51,681 nt of DNA. It comes from Microvirga pakistanensis. GTDB taxonomy: Bacteria > Pseudomonadota > Alphaproteobacteria > Rhizobiales > Beijerinckiaceae. The stretch covers positions 1-51,681 of the forward strand of contig NZ_SPJX01000321.1 in the NCBI RefSeq assembly GCF_004458765.1, in the 5' to 3' direction. The position numbers were made by a program, and so were the translations under genes. The notes under the pieces are model-generated. The model was not told the origin of the DNA, did not search any database, and was given only the letters and a program-made list of their open reading frames with translations. This document shows positions 16,206 through 24,630 of the stretch, in pieces; the first letter of the stretch is position 1; the number at the start of each line of letters is the position of its first letter.

Positions 16206-16796
16206 TCAGACGCAGTTCACCCACAGGACAATCGCTTTGTCGGTGCCGGACGGGTTGCCGAAACGGTGCGGCCTGCGGCTGGCGAAGCGGAAGCTGTCAC
16301 CTTTTCTGAGAATCATTGTGGAGGCACCGACGGTGAGCACCATCTCGCCTTCGAGAACGAAGCCTGCTTCCTCGCCGTCGTGAGTGTATAGCTCGTCTCC
16401 GGTGTTGCCCCCCGGCTCAAGAAAGATCAGAAACAGGTTGAGGCGACCATCCTGGCCCGCCGGGCTCAAGAGCTGCTTCGAGATGCCCGTGCGCCACAGA
16501 TTGAGTTCCGCGCGCTCATGTTCCCGCCTCACGATCTGCTCGGGGCTGCTCTCCTGAGGAGTCGCATCGAACAATGCGGCGATGCTCACGTCGAACACGT
16601 CGGCGAGCGTTGCGAGCACGCGCAATGACGGGGACGAAAGACCACGCTCGACTTGGCTGATGAAGCCGACCGAGAGGTTCGCGCGCGCCGCGACGGCTTC
16701 GAGAGAAAGGCCGCGCATGCGTCGCAAATCACGAAGCCGTCGCCCGACCGCATGATCGACCGCGCTCTCCGGGGATGGTGTGCTGGTGCTGCTCAC
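16206..16796 (-). CDS. XRE-family regulator with C-terminal cupin (PuuR-like)
   Basis: 196 residues. The helix-turn-helix covers about residues 15-75 (LRDLRRMRGLSLEAVAARAN; VGFISQVERGLSSPSLRVL) and a cupin_2 sensor barrel covers about 120-195 (FLEPGGNTGDELYTHDGEEA; GFVLEGEMVLTVG). This is the architecture of PuuR, which represses putrescine use, and of other amine or amino-acid regulators. The start is GTG 16796. It is divergent from an ABC importer across 166 bases that hold two copies of a TTCAY-N4-GTGAA palindrome, the likely operators for both directions. It probably represses the importer/FAD-oxidase operon until a substrate binds the cupin. Confidence 0.9.
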   Translation of the reverse strand: MSSTSTPSPESAVDHAVGRRLRDLRRMRGLSLEAVAARANLSVGFISQVERGLSSPSLRVLATLADVFDVSIAALFDATPQESSPEQIVRREHERAELNLWRTGISKQLLSPAGQDGRLNLFLIFLEPGGNTGDELYTHDGEEAGFVLEGEMVLTVGASTMILRKGDSFRFASRRPHRFGNPSGTDKAIVLWVNCV

Positions 16797-16826
16797 GCAG
16801 AAACTGCCTTGATCGATGCTGATTTT

Positions 16827-16840
16827 TTCACTTACGTGAA
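16827..16840. promoter_or_regulatory. Operator-like palindrome 1 of the XRE-cupin/importer region
   Basis: TTCAC-TTAC-GTGAA, a 14-base inverted repeat, 30 bases upstream of the regulator start. It shares the preceding TTTTTTCA with the second copy exactly 50 bases away. Confidence 0.6.
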
Positions 16841-16876
16841 TCCGCTTGCATTTCGCTACAGATTATGCACTCTTTT

Positions 16877-16890
16877 TTCATATATGTGAA
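16877..16890. promoter_or_regulatory. Operator-like palindrome 2 of the XRE-cupin/importer region
   Basis: TTCAT-ATAT-GTGAA, the same half sites as copy 1 with one mismatch, 72 bases before the binding-protein start. The pair lies in the AT-rich part of the divergent promoter region. Confidence 0.6.
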
Positions 16891-16962
16891 ATTGTGTCAA
16901 ACGCGATCAATGTTGCAGAGGTAAGGGACCTTCTCGCGTTGTGACTGCTGAGGGAGATCATC

Positions 16963-17721
16963 ATGTTCAAATCCTTCCTGCAAGCGGCCTGTCTCTCGCT
17001 TGCCGTCGCCGCAGGAGCGCCCGCTCTTGCCCAACAGGTTGTCAAGGTCGGCTCAACGCCGACGAGCATACCCTTCACCTTCCTCGACACGAAGACGAAT
17101 TCCATTCAAGGCGTAATGGTCGATATCATCACGGAAGTCGGTAAGGATGCAGGCTTTCAGATTCAGATCGAGCCGATGCAGTTCTCGTCCCTGATCGCCG
17201 CTCTGACCTCTAAGAAGATCGACCTCATTTCGGCGGCAATGTTCATCACGCCCGCGCGGAAGGAAGTCATCGACTTCTCCGACCCGGTTTACACCTACGG
17301 CGAGGGTCTGCTCGTTCCGAAATCCGATACGAAGAACTATGTCGGCTTTGACGATCTGAAAGGCGCGACCGTCGGCGCTCAGGTCGGCACGGCCTTCGTC
17401 GAGCCGCTGAAGAAAACTGGCTTGTTCTCCGAGGTAAAGATCTACGATACGATCCCGGACATCATGCGGGACGTGAATGCGGGCCGCCTTCAGGCCGGCT
17501 TCGCCGATTATCCGGTCGTCGCCTACAGTCTGAAGCAGGGCCAGTTCCCGCAGGCGCGCCTCGTCGAGAGCTACAAGTCCACGATGCTCGGCTCGGTCGG
17601 CATTGGAGCCCGCAAGGAGGATCAGGAGCTTCTTGCAAAGGTCAACGCATCGCTCGTCAAGCTGAAGGCGAACGGCACGATCGACAAGGTTCTCGAGAAG
17701 TGGGGCCTCAAGGCTTCCTAA
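16963..17721 (+). CDS. ABC importer substrate-binding protein, polar amino acid/amine type
   Basis: 252 residues with a signal peptide ending at ALA (residue 23, SLAVAAGAPALAQQ). The mature protein is a family 3 periplasmic binding protein: VKVGSTPTSIPFTFLD at the start, GVMVDIITEV, then AAMFITPARKEVIDFSDPV, the segment that binds the alpha-amino and carboxyl groups in this family. It would deliver ligand to the permease encoded next. The ATG follows GAGGGAGATC. It is the first gene of a run with permease, ATPase, two FAD oxidases and a bicupin, so the ligand is probably an amine or amino acid that is then oxidised. Confidence 0.92.
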   Translation: MFKSFLQAACLSLAVAAGAPALAQQVVKVGSTPTSIPFTFLDTKTNSIQGVMVDIITEVGKDAGFQIQIEPMQFSSLIAALTSKKIDLISAAMFITPARKEVIDFSDPVYTYGEGLLVPKSDTKNYVGFDDLKGATVGAQVGTAFVEPLKKTGLFSEVKIYDTIPDIMRDVNAGRLQAGFADYPVVAYSLKQGQFPQARLVESYKSTMLGSVGIGARKEDQELLAKVNASLVKLKANGTIDKVLEKWGLKAS

Positions 17722-17733
17722 CCCTGAAAGCCC

Positions 17734-17758
17734 CGGCGGCGCGGTTTGCGTGCCGCCG
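17734..17758 (+). promoter_or_regulatory. Stem-loop between binding-protein and permease genes
   Basis: CGGCGGCGCG pairs with CGTGCCGCCG (one G-U) around a 5-base loop. Such hairpins after binding-protein genes protect the upstream mRNA from 3' decay and keep binding protein in excess over the membrane subunits. Confidence 0.55.
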
Positions 17759-17797
17759 CTTCCCACCTTTTTCTGACCCTCTCGGATACCCGCGCTC

Positions 17798-18451
17798 ATG
17801 CAAGCCTTTCTGCGCGATGCCGCCGAATTTCTGCCGATTCTCTTAGAAGGCGTAAGGCTGACGATCCTAGTCACCATCGGATCGCTCATCCTGTCCACTC
17901 TCCTCGGTCTCGTATGGGCCATGATGCGTGTCTCGAGCATCAAGGCCATCTCTCAGACGAGTGCGGGCATCATCAACGTGATCCGCGGCATCCCCATCAT
18001 CGTCCAGCTGTTCTACATCTATTTCGTGATGCCGGATCTTGGCGTGTCGCTGACCGCCCTTCAGGCCGCGATCATCGGCCTTGGGATCGCCTATTCGGCC
18101 TATCAGGCGGAAAACTTCCGTGCCGGCATCGAGGCCATCGACAAGGGACAGATCGAGGCAGCCCAGTCCATCGGCATGGGTTGGTGGATGACTATGCGGC
18201 GGGTCGTGCTGCCCCAAGCCGTGCGGCTCGTTCTGCCGCCCTATGGCAACACCATGATCATGATGCTGAAGGATTCGTCTCAAGCATCCACCATCACCGT
18301 CGCCGAGCTCGCTCTCCAGGGCAAGCTGATCGCCTCCTCCACCTTCAAGAACACCAGCGTCTTCACCCTCGTCGCGCTTCTTTACCTCGTCATGAGCATT
18401 CCCCTGATCCTCTTCGTCCGTCACTTTGAGAAGAAGGGAAGCCGCCCATGA
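17798..18451 (+). CDS. ABC importer permease, HisM/ArtM type
   Basis: 217 residues with about five membrane helices. It has the amino-acid permease motif [19 protein letters not shown] and the cytoplasmic EAA loop ([20 protein letters not shown]), which docks on the ATPase. Only one permease gene is present, so it probably works as a homodimer. The stop overlaps the ATPase start by four bases (ATGA at 18448), indicating coupled translation and fixed stoichiometry. Confidence 0.92.
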   Translation: MQAFLRDAAEFLPILLEGVRLTILVTIGSLILSTLLGLVWAMMRVSSIKAISQTSAGIINVIRGIPIIVQLFYIYFVMPDLGVSLTALQAAIIGLGIAYSAYQAENFRAGIEAIDKGQIEAAQSIGMGWWMTMRRVVLPQAVRLVLPPYGNTMIMMLKDSSQASTITVAELALQGKLIASSTFKNTSVFTLVALLYLVMSIPLILFVRHFEKKGSRP

Positions 18452-19179
18452 TCGAGCTGAAGGGCGTACGCAAGAGCTACGGCAGCTTCGAGGTGCTGAA
18501 AGGGATCTCGGCGTCTGTCGAGAAGGGCGAGGTGGTCTGCATCATCGGCCCGTCCGGTTCGGGCAAATCGACCATTCTGCGCTGCATCAACGGCCTGGAG
18601 AGCTACAACAGCGGCGACATCCTCGTCGAAGGGCAGCGGGTCGATCGCGACGCGCGGTCCATCATTTCCATCCGGACACAGGTCTCGATGGTGTTCCAGC
18701 GCTTCAATCTCTTTCCGCATCGCACCGTGCTCGAGAACGTCATCGAGGGACCGGTCTTCGTGAAGAAGGAGCCCCGCCGGGAGGCCATCGAGAGAGCCCG
18801 GCTGCTGTTAGCGCAGGTCGGGCTGGCCGAAAAGGCGGATGCCTATCCGCCGCAGCTCTCCGGCGGACAGCAACAGCGGGTCGCCATCGCCCGCGCACTT
18901 GCCATGCAGCCCAAGGCCATTCTCTTCGACGAACCGACCTCTGCTCTCGATCCGGAACTGGTCGGGGAAGTTCTTGGCGTCATGCGCAAGCTCGCGGACG
19001 ACGGCATGACGATGGTGGTCGTCACCCATGAGATGGGCTTCGCGAAAGAGGTCGCCGACCGGGTGCTCTTCATCGATGGCGGCGTCATCGTCGAGCAGGG
19101 CCCATCGAAGGATGTTCTCAATCAGCCCCAGCACGCGCGTACGCAGGATTTCCTGCGGCGCGTCCTGCATCCGCTCTAG
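18448..19179 (+). CDS. ABC importer ATPase, GlnQ/HisP type
   Basis: 243 residues. Walker A is GPSGSGKS (34-41), the Q loop lies in VFQRFNLFP, the signature is LSGGQQQR (137-144), Walker B is ILFDEP (158-163), the D loop is SALD and the switch histidine is H194 in VVTHE. This is the polar amino acid uptake (PAAT) ATPase family, which powers import with a dimer of this subunit. It is translationally coupled to the permease. An intrinsic terminator begins at its stop codon. Confidence 0.94.
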   Translation: MIELKGVRKSYGSFEVLKGISASVEKGEVVCIIGPSGSGKSTILRCINGLESYNSGDILVEGQRVDRDARSIISIRTQVSMVFQRFNLFPHRTVLENVIEGPVFVKKEPRREAIERARLLLAQVGLAEKADAYPPQLSGGQQQRVAIARALAMQPKAILFDEPTSALDPELVGEVLGVMRKLADDGMTMVVVTHEMGFAKEVADRVLFIDGGVIVEQGPSKDVLNQPQHARTQDFLRRVLHPL

Positions 19180-19213
19180 GCCTGGTTCGATTTCAGTCGA
19201 ACCAGGCTTTTCT
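19180..19213 (+). terminator. Intrinsic terminator between transport and oxidase genes
   Basis: GCCTGGTTCGA pairs perfectly with TCGAACCAGGC (11 bp, 6-base loop) and is followed by TTTTCT. It starts one base after the ATPase stop and ends 31 bases before the FAD-oxidase start, so it would reduce read-through into the catabolic genes. Confidence 0.8.
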
Positions 19214-19244
19214 CCAAGAACGCTCCAGACCTGCGAGAAGCCCC

Positions 19245-20531
19245 ATGGCCGACCCCTTTCCCCTTGAGCCCTCCCTCTGGGCAGCGACTGCTGTCGCACC
19301 ACCCCAAACCTCGCCGTTGGTGACCTCGGTTTCGACCGAGATCGTCGTGATCGGCGGTGGCTATGCGGGTTTGTCGACAGCGCTGCATCTGGCCGAACGC
19401 GGCTTCAAGCCGATCGTGCTTGAAGCGCGGGAGGTCGGCTTCGGCGGCTCGGGCCGCAATGGCGGCCAGGTGATCCCCGGTCTGAAATACGACCCCGATG
19501 AACTGATCGCAAAGTTCGGCCGCGAGCGGGGCGAGCGGCTGACTGCCTTCGGCGGCGGCACGGCCGACGCGGTTTTCGGCCTGATCGACAAATACGCCAT
19601 GGACGTACCCTATGTGCGTAACGGCTGGATCCAGGGCGCGCATACGCCGGAAGGCCTGGAACAGGTTCGCCGCCGTGCTGAGCAATGGGGCAGGCGCGGT
19701 GTCCAGGTTCGCGTCCTTGACGAATCCGAGGCTGGACGTCTTCTCGGGTCCCGGCGGTATGTCGGTGGCTGGATCGACGGACGGGGAGGCGGGATTCAGC
19801 CCCTGAGCTATGCCCGGGAGCTCGCGCGAGCCGCACAGGCAGCGGGAGCGACCATTCATACCCAAAGTCCGGCGATCAGTATTGCCCAAAACAGCGGGCG
19901 CTGGACGGTGAGAACCGCGTCAGGAGCAACGGCCACGGCGGACCGCGTGGTTCTCTGCACCAACGGATACACCAGGGGACTCTGGCCGCGGCTGCACGAA
20001 ACGATCATCCCGGCGAACTCCTTCCAGATCGCGACCGCGCCGTTGCCGGAAGACCTGCGGCGCTCCATCCTGCCCGAGGGGCATGTTAGCTCCGACACCC
20101 GCAAGCTACTGCTCTATTTCCGGCTCGATCACACAGGGCGCCTGCTCATGGGCGGCCGCGGACCGTTCCGCGAGCCGAAGGGACCGGAGGACTGGGCGCA
20201 TCTTGAGCGGATCGTCGGCAAGTTGTTCCCGAAGGTCAAAGACGTGCCGGTCGAGTTTCGCTGGTGCGGCCGCGTGGCGATCACGCGGGATTTCCTGCCG
20301 CATCTTCACGAACCCGCGCCGGGCCTCCTGATCGACATCGGCTGCCAGGGACGCGGTGTCGGCATGCAGACCGCGATGGGTCAGGCCATGGCGAACTACA
20401 TCGCCACTGGTGATGCGGAGGTGCTTCCGGTTCCGCTTTCACCGATCCGACCCCTGCCACTTCATGCGCTTCATAAGCTCTACGTCTCGGCAGTCATTGC
20501 TTGGTACCGCCTCAACGATGGCGGCCTCTAG
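19245..20531 (+). CDS. FAD-dependent amine/amino-acid oxidoreductase (PuuB/DadA-like), copy 1
   Basis: 428 residues, glycine-oxidase/DAO fold. The FAD dinucleotide motif VIGGGYAGLS (GxGxxG at 37-42) follows an N-terminal segment of about 30 residues that is typical of gamma-glutamylputrescine oxidase (PuuB). Next come GFGGSGRNGGQVIPGLKYDP (flavin-binding), VLCTNGYT and a C-terminal GCQGRGVGMQTAMGQAMANY. These enzymes oxidise a C-N bond to an imine and release ammonia or an aldehyde. Its place after a PAAT importer and near a broken PuuD supports an amine or gamma-glutamyl-amine substrate; this is inference. No PuuA ligase is present in the window. Confidence 0.9.
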   Translation: MADPFPLEPSLWAATAVAPPQTSPLVTSVSTEIVVIGGGYAGLSTALHLAERGFKPIVLEAREVGFGGSGRNGGQVIPGLKYDPDELIAKFGRERGERLTAFGGGTADAVFGLIDKYAMDVPYVRNGWIQGAHTPEGLEQVRRRAEQWGRRGVQVRVLDESEAGRLLGSRRYVGGWIDGRGGGIQPLSYARELARAAQAAGATIHTQSPAISIAQNSGRWTVRTASGATATADRVVLCTNGYTRGLWPRLHETIIPANSFQIATAPLPEDLRRSILPEGHVSSDTRKLLLYFRLDHTGRLLMGGRGPFREPKGPEDWAHLERIVGKLFPKVKDVPVEFRWCGRVAITRDFLPHLHEPAPGLLIDIGCQGRGVGMQTAMGQAMANYIATGDAEVLPVPLSPIRPLPLHALHKLYVSAVIAWYRLNDGGL

Positions 20532-20651
20532 AGCATCGGCCCCGAACGTGGACCTGCACTTTCGGGACCCCTCCCATGCCCCACGCGCCGGAAGGGCGCA
20601 GAGGCGCTTCATCCGCTCTTGAAGGCCGCTCAAACGAGGAGCCATATCGCG

Positions 20652-21383
20652 ATGACACACGACTCGAATCCGTCCTACCTTCACTTGCGCGCGGGCGTCC
20701 CTGCGGATGCAGCGACGCCGTTGCTCATTCCGGCGCTCGACGGAGATGCGCTGGCTGATGAGCGCAGCTATCATCTGTCCGACGAAACCCTCGGCTACCG
20801 CGCAGGCGTCAGTCGTTCCGGACCATGCAACGAGGACGTGAGGCTTGCATACACGGAATTCACCGTCATCAACGACGGAGAAGTGTCGCTGCTTCAAAGC
20901 GACGGGACATCCGTGACCCTTGTGGCGGGAGATTGCGCTGTCCTTCCCGCAGGGCTTTCGGTGCGTTGGACGCAATCGGGGGCCGTCAGCCGCACCTTCA
21001 TGATCTTCCCCGGGCTGCGGAACGGATCGTCATCCGCAATCGTCAAAATTGATCCCGGGTCGGATCTTCACGCTTCGAAGGGACCCGCCCGTGAGCTGCT
21101 TCTCACCAGCCCACCGCCCGTCGCGCACAGTCGGGTCTGGTTCGAGGACGCATCGGGGGACCTTCAGATCGGCGTTTGGGAGTGCACGCCCTATTCTCGA
21201 AAGGCCCTGAAGCCCACATATTGTGAACTGATGCACATTCTGACGGGCGCCGTCACATTCACACATCCATCCGGCCGCTCCTGGACGATAGGTGCCGGCG
21301 AGACCGTCATCGTGCCGGCCGGCGCGACGAATGAATGGTCGAGCCACGAGACGATCCGCAAGGTTTTCTGCATTGTCGGCTGA
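20652..21383 (+). CDS. Bicupin protein with two DUF861/cupin_3-like barrels
   Basis: 243 residues. Two cupin_3 modules are seen: first with DGEVSLLQSDGTSVTLVAGD and LPAGLSVRWTQSG, second with LTGAVTFTHPSGRSWTIGAG and VPAGATNEWSSHETIRKVF. The ATG at 20652 follows GAGGAG; the frame is open to an upstream TTG with weaker support. Cupin_3 proteins of this kind often lie next to FAD amine oxidases and polyamine importers. Their role may be as an isomerase, a hydrolase for a reactive oxidation product, or a sensor. It is sandwiched between two paralogous FAD oxidases, so it probably acts on the same pathway. The metal-ligand histidines of standard cupins are mostly not conserved here. Confidence 0.8.
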   Translation: MTHDSNPSYLHLRAGVPADAATPLLIPALDGDALADERSYHLSDETLGYRAGVSRSGPCNEDVRLAYTEFTVINDGEVSLLQSDGTSVTLVAGDCAVLPAGLSVRWTQSGAVSRTFMIFPGLRNGSSSAIVKIDPGSDLHASKGPARELLLTSPPPVAHSRVWFEDASGDLQIGVWECTPYSRKALKPTYCELMHILTGAVTFTHPSGRSWTIGAGETVIVPAGATNEWSSHETIRKVFCIVG

Positions 21384-21459
21384 CATCCGCCTCGCTGGAC
21401 GGATCAGCGTTTGGATCTCCATGGAATAACGACCGAAGACATCGAACCGGAATGAGGCC

Positions 21460-22749
21460 ATGATGGGACACAGCAATCCGCTCTGGTGGGAAACGGCGCC
21501 GCTCGGCGTCGTGGAGCATCGAGCGGTCGAACCGGCAAGCGACGTGGTCATCGTCGGTGCCGGCTATACGGGGCTCAGCGCCGCGATCACTCTCGCGCGG
21601 GCCGGACGCTCCGTGCAGGTCTTCGACAAGCTCCGGCCAGGTGAGGGGGCCGCGACGCGCAACGGCGGAATCACAAGCGGGAATCTTCGCCTCAGCCATG
21701 CGGAGATGGCCCGGCGCTTTGGCGAAGCAAGGGCCACCGCGCTCGAGGCCGAGGCGAAGGTCGCGCGTGAGGATCTCTATCGGTTCATCGCCGACGAGGA
21801 CATCGATTGCGATTTCCGATTGGTCGGTCGTTTTACGGGAGCGGCATCCCGGCGTGATTACGAGGGGCTCGCCCGGGGAGTCGAGCAGCTTCGGCGGACG
21901 TTCGGGATCGAAGCCTATGCCGTGCCGAGAAGCGAGCAGCGCACCGTTCTCGGCACCGATCTGTACCATGGTGGATACGTCCGGATGGATATGGGTGGCC
22001 TGCATCCGGCCAAGCTGCATGCAGGGATGCTGCGGCTTGCCCAGCAAGCGGGCGCCGTGATCCATGCGGAGACGCCCGTTCTCGGCTTCACCTCGCAGGG
22101 CGACGTCTACGAGGTTACGACTGCGCGCGGCAAGGTCCGTGCGCGGGACGTCATCGCGGGGACGAACGGCTATACGGACGCATCGGACCGGTGGCTTCGG
22201 CGCCGTCTGGTTCCCGTGCGCAGCCGGATTATCGTCACCGCTCCGCTTCCGTCGGACCTGATGGCCAGACTGATGCCGCGGGGCATGATGTGTGGCGACA
22301 CGCGCCAACTCAGCTATTATTACCGTCCGTCTCCGGACGGCCAGCGGATCCTTTTCGGTGGGCGGGACGGCACCATCGCTCGGGAGCCGAGCTGGCCTAC
22401 GGAAGCGCTCCGCCGCACTCTCGTCGACCTGTTCCCGGAACTCGCCAGTACCGAGATCACGCATAGCTGGTATGGGCATGTGGCCATGAACCGCGATATG
22501 GTGCCCCGGATCTTCTCCCGGCGTGGTGTCCGGTATGCTGCCGGCTATTGCGGCTCAGGGGTCGTGTGGGCGCGATGGGCCGGGCAGAAGGCCGCCATGC
22601 AGGTGCTCGGGCTAGACGAGGGCGGCTCCGCACTCGACTTCAGGCCGCCCGCCGCCGTGCCGCTGTTCAGCGGAAAGGCTTGGTTTATGCCCGCAGTCTT
22701 CGCTTGGCTGACCCTGCAGGACCGACTGGCGGCGCGGGCGCGACGCTGA
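21460..22749 (+). CDS. FAD-dependent amine/amino-acid oxidoreductase (PuuB/DadA-like), copy 2
   Basis: 429 residues, paralogous to the oxidase at 19245. FAD motif VIVGAGYTGLSAAI (GxGxxG at 33-38), then GEGAATRNGGITSGNLRLSH, GTNGYT and a C-terminal YAAGYCGSGVVWARWAG. Its N-terminus HSNPLWWETAP also matches the PuuB-type extension. Divergence from copy 1 is substantial, so the two may act on successive or different substrates. It ends the apparent operon; a strong terminator follows at 22957. Confidence 0.9.
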   Translation: MMGHSNPLWWETAPLGVVEHRAVEPASDVVIVGAGYTGLSAAITLARAGRSVQVFDKLRPGEGAATRNGGITSGNLRLSHAEMARRFGEARATALEAEAKVAREDLYRFIADEDIDCDFRLVGRFTGAASRRDYEGLARGVEQLRRTFGIEAYAVPRSEQRTVLGTDLYHGGYVRMDMGGLHPAKLHAGMLRLAQQAGAVIHAETPVLGFTSQGDVYEVTTARGKVRARDVIAGTNGYTDASDRWLRRRLVPVRSRIIVTAPLPSDLMARLMPRGMMCGDTRQLSYYYRPSPDGQRILFGGRDGTIAREPSWPTEALRRTLVDLFPELASTEITHSWYGHVAMNRDMVPRIFSRRGVRYAAGYCGSGVVWARWAGQKAAMQVLGLDEGGSALDFRPPAAVPLFSGKAWFMPAVFAWLTLQDRLAARARR

Positions 22750-22956
22750 ACCAGACAGCGTCATGGCATCATCGGCTTTCATGCGATGTCGGTGACGCAG
22801 TCTTTTTATGAGGCATGTTGCATTGCATATCGGTCGAATGTGACTGAAATCAGCAGTGGCCGATTTCAACGCGGCAGCGCTTTTCTTCCTCCCGACGCTG
22901 CCGTATCGGCCGTTCCCTCTGGAAGGTTTTGACTGATTTGTCGGACCTCACTTCAT
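22750..22956. other. 3' region before the operon terminator, no gene
   Basis: About 200 bases of locally AT-richer sequence with no supported frame. It forms the 3' untranslated part if the operon transcript ends at 22981. Confidence 0.45.
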
Positions 22957-22981
22957 GCCGGGCCCTTGGCCCGGCTTTTTT
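22957..22981 (+). terminator. Strong intrinsic terminator
   Basis: GCCGGGCC-CTT-GGCCCGGC followed by TTTTTT, an 8-bp all-GC stem with a classic T tract on the plus strand. It closes the importer/oxidase operon. Confidence 0.9.
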
Positions 22982-23216
22982 CTTGTCTGGTCCATCCCGA
23001 CCGGGATCGCCTCTTCCGACGCGACCGTCCCGTCAGATGGGCCAGAACACGATCTAATCCGTCAGTTCCAGTACCATCGGGCAGGAGGGCGGTTTCACCC
23101 AAAGCCGCCTTCCCGCTTGACTACTGGGACTGGAGCCGTTCGGGATCCCCCGAAGGCCTGCTGGGAAGCTTTTTGCGAGCCCTGTAAGAATGTCCTGCCA
23201 ATGAATGGGGGACGGC

Positions 23217-23831
23217 ATGTCGGAGACGGGGCTGCACCGGTTGTTCGACCGGGCCAGGATGGATGATCGCCTGGTGAACGAACTCATCGGCCTGGCGCAC
23301 GGCATCCTTGCCGACGGGGCGGTCAACCAGGCCGAGGCCGAGTACCTGTTCAAGTGGATCGTGGCCAACGCGGAGCAGACCGACGATCCGGTGCTCAGGC
23401 TCCTCTACGGCCGGGTCGAGACCGTGCTCGCTGACGGCGTCCTCAATCCCGAGGAGGCCGCCGACCTGCTTGAGACGCTGACCCGTTTCTGCGCCGGCGA
23501 CTTCGAGATCGGCGAGACCCAGAAATCCACCTCGCTCCCATTGTGCGATCCGGCGCCAGCCGTGAGCGTCGGTGGATCGACCTTCTGCTTCACGGGCACC
23601 TTCGCCTTCGGCTCGCGCAAGGACTGCGAGAAGGCCATCATCGATCTCGGCGGCATTCCCGGATCGCTGACCCGGACGACCCGCTATCTCGTGATCGGCG
23701 CCTATGCGACCGAGAGCTGGGCGCACTCGTCCTTCGGCCGCAAGATCGAGAAGGCGGTGGACATGCGCACGGGCGGCGTCCCGATCTCCATCATCGGCGA
23801 GGACCATTGGGTGGGGCATCTCAGGTCGTGA
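23217..23831 (+). CDS. TerB-like/BRCT domain protein
   Basis: 204 residues. The N-terminal ~95 residues are all-helical and acidic, with two EF-like repeats (AHGILADGAVNQAEAEYLF and VETVLADGVLNPEEAADLL) resembling TerB-like modules. The C-terminal ~85 residues form a BRCT domain (GSTFCFTGTFAFGSRKDCEK; TTRYLVIGAY; GRKIEKAVDMRTGG), closest in style to the BRCT of NAD-dependent DNA ligase. BRCT domains bind DNA ends or phosphoproteins, which suggests a DNA-repair link. The ATG at 23217 has a GGGGGA site. Its stop overlaps the start of the ATP-grasp remnant (GTGA). Confidence 0.8.
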   Translation: MSETGLHRLFDRARMDDRLVNELIGLAHGILADGAVNQAEAEYLFKWIVANAEQTDDPVLRLLYGRVETVLADGVLNPEEAADLLETLTRFCAGDFEIGETQKSTSLPLCDPAPAVSVGGSTFCFTGTFAFGSRKDCEKAIIDLGGIPGSLTRTTRYLVIGAYATESWAHSSFGRKIEKAVDMRTGGVPISIIGEDHWVGHLRS

Positions 23832-24630
23832 GGCCGTCTGCCCCCGTTGTCCTGGTCGCCACCTGCCGGGAATACGCCGATCCTACCCCGAGCCTGGAGG
23901 CGCTGCTCGCTGCTCTTGAGACCCAAGGTGTTCGGTCCGGTCATCGGATCTGGACGGATACCCCGATGGAGACCTTCGCATCGGCTCACATGGTCCTGCC
24001 GCTCTGCTGCTGGGACTACCATGCGGATCCACAGCGGTTCCTTCGTTGGATCTGCGATCTGGAGGCCATGGGAGGGCAGCTTTTGAATCCACCCGTGACC
24101 CTCAGGTGGAATCTGCGCAAGACCTACCTGCTCGGGACGGCCCAAAGCGGGCTCGCCGTTCCGGCCGCCATCCACCTGCCGACGGCGGATGAGGGGACCA
24201 TCGAGCGGCACATGCGGGACCGGGGCTGGGACGTGGCCGTTCTGAAGCCTGCCATGGGCCAGAGCGGATACGGCGTTCGAAAGGTGGATCTTGCCCAGCG
24301 TCTGGGGTGGTCCTTGGACGACGAGGGCACCGCAGACACTCTGCTCCAGGAGTACCTGGCCGACATCGGTGCACTCGGGGAGACGACCCTCACCTTCATC
24401 GACGGTGAGTTCTCCCATGCCGTCCGCCGGAACCTCGCGCCCGGCAAGTGGCGGGCCCATCAGCGATACGGCATCGTGCCGAACGCATCGATGTTCCCGA
24501 CGAGGTCATCGGCGCGGCGCGCGAATACCTCTGCGCAGCGCCGGAGCTGCCGACCTATGCCCGGGTCGACGGCCTCGTGCAGTCGGATGGGTTCATGCTC
24601 ACCGAACCCGAGCTGATCGAACCCTACCTG
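23828..24630 (+). pseudogene. ATP-grasp protein remnant, frameshifted and 3'-truncated
   Basis: GTG at 23828 overlaps the previous stop. The frame reads VVLVATCREYADPTPSLEAL, WNLRKTYLLGTAQSGLAVP, VAVLKPAMGQSGYGVRKVD and GETTLTFIDGEFSHAVRR, an ATP-grasp ligase in the RimK/DcsG-like style with the ATP-binding lysine in VLKPAMG. Near 24480 the frame shifts, and RIDVPDEVIGAAREYL and DGFMLTEPELIEPYL continue the C-terminal metal-binding part. Homology then stops at about 24630, where a reversed metG fragment begins. Both the frameshift and the missing last strand argue for a dead gene. Confidence 0.8.

Noticed and set aside
21307..22479. Open frame of 390 codons on the minus strand
   Set aside because: It is antisense to the second FAD oxidase, which has clear motifs; composition is Arg/Pro-rich as in shadow frames.
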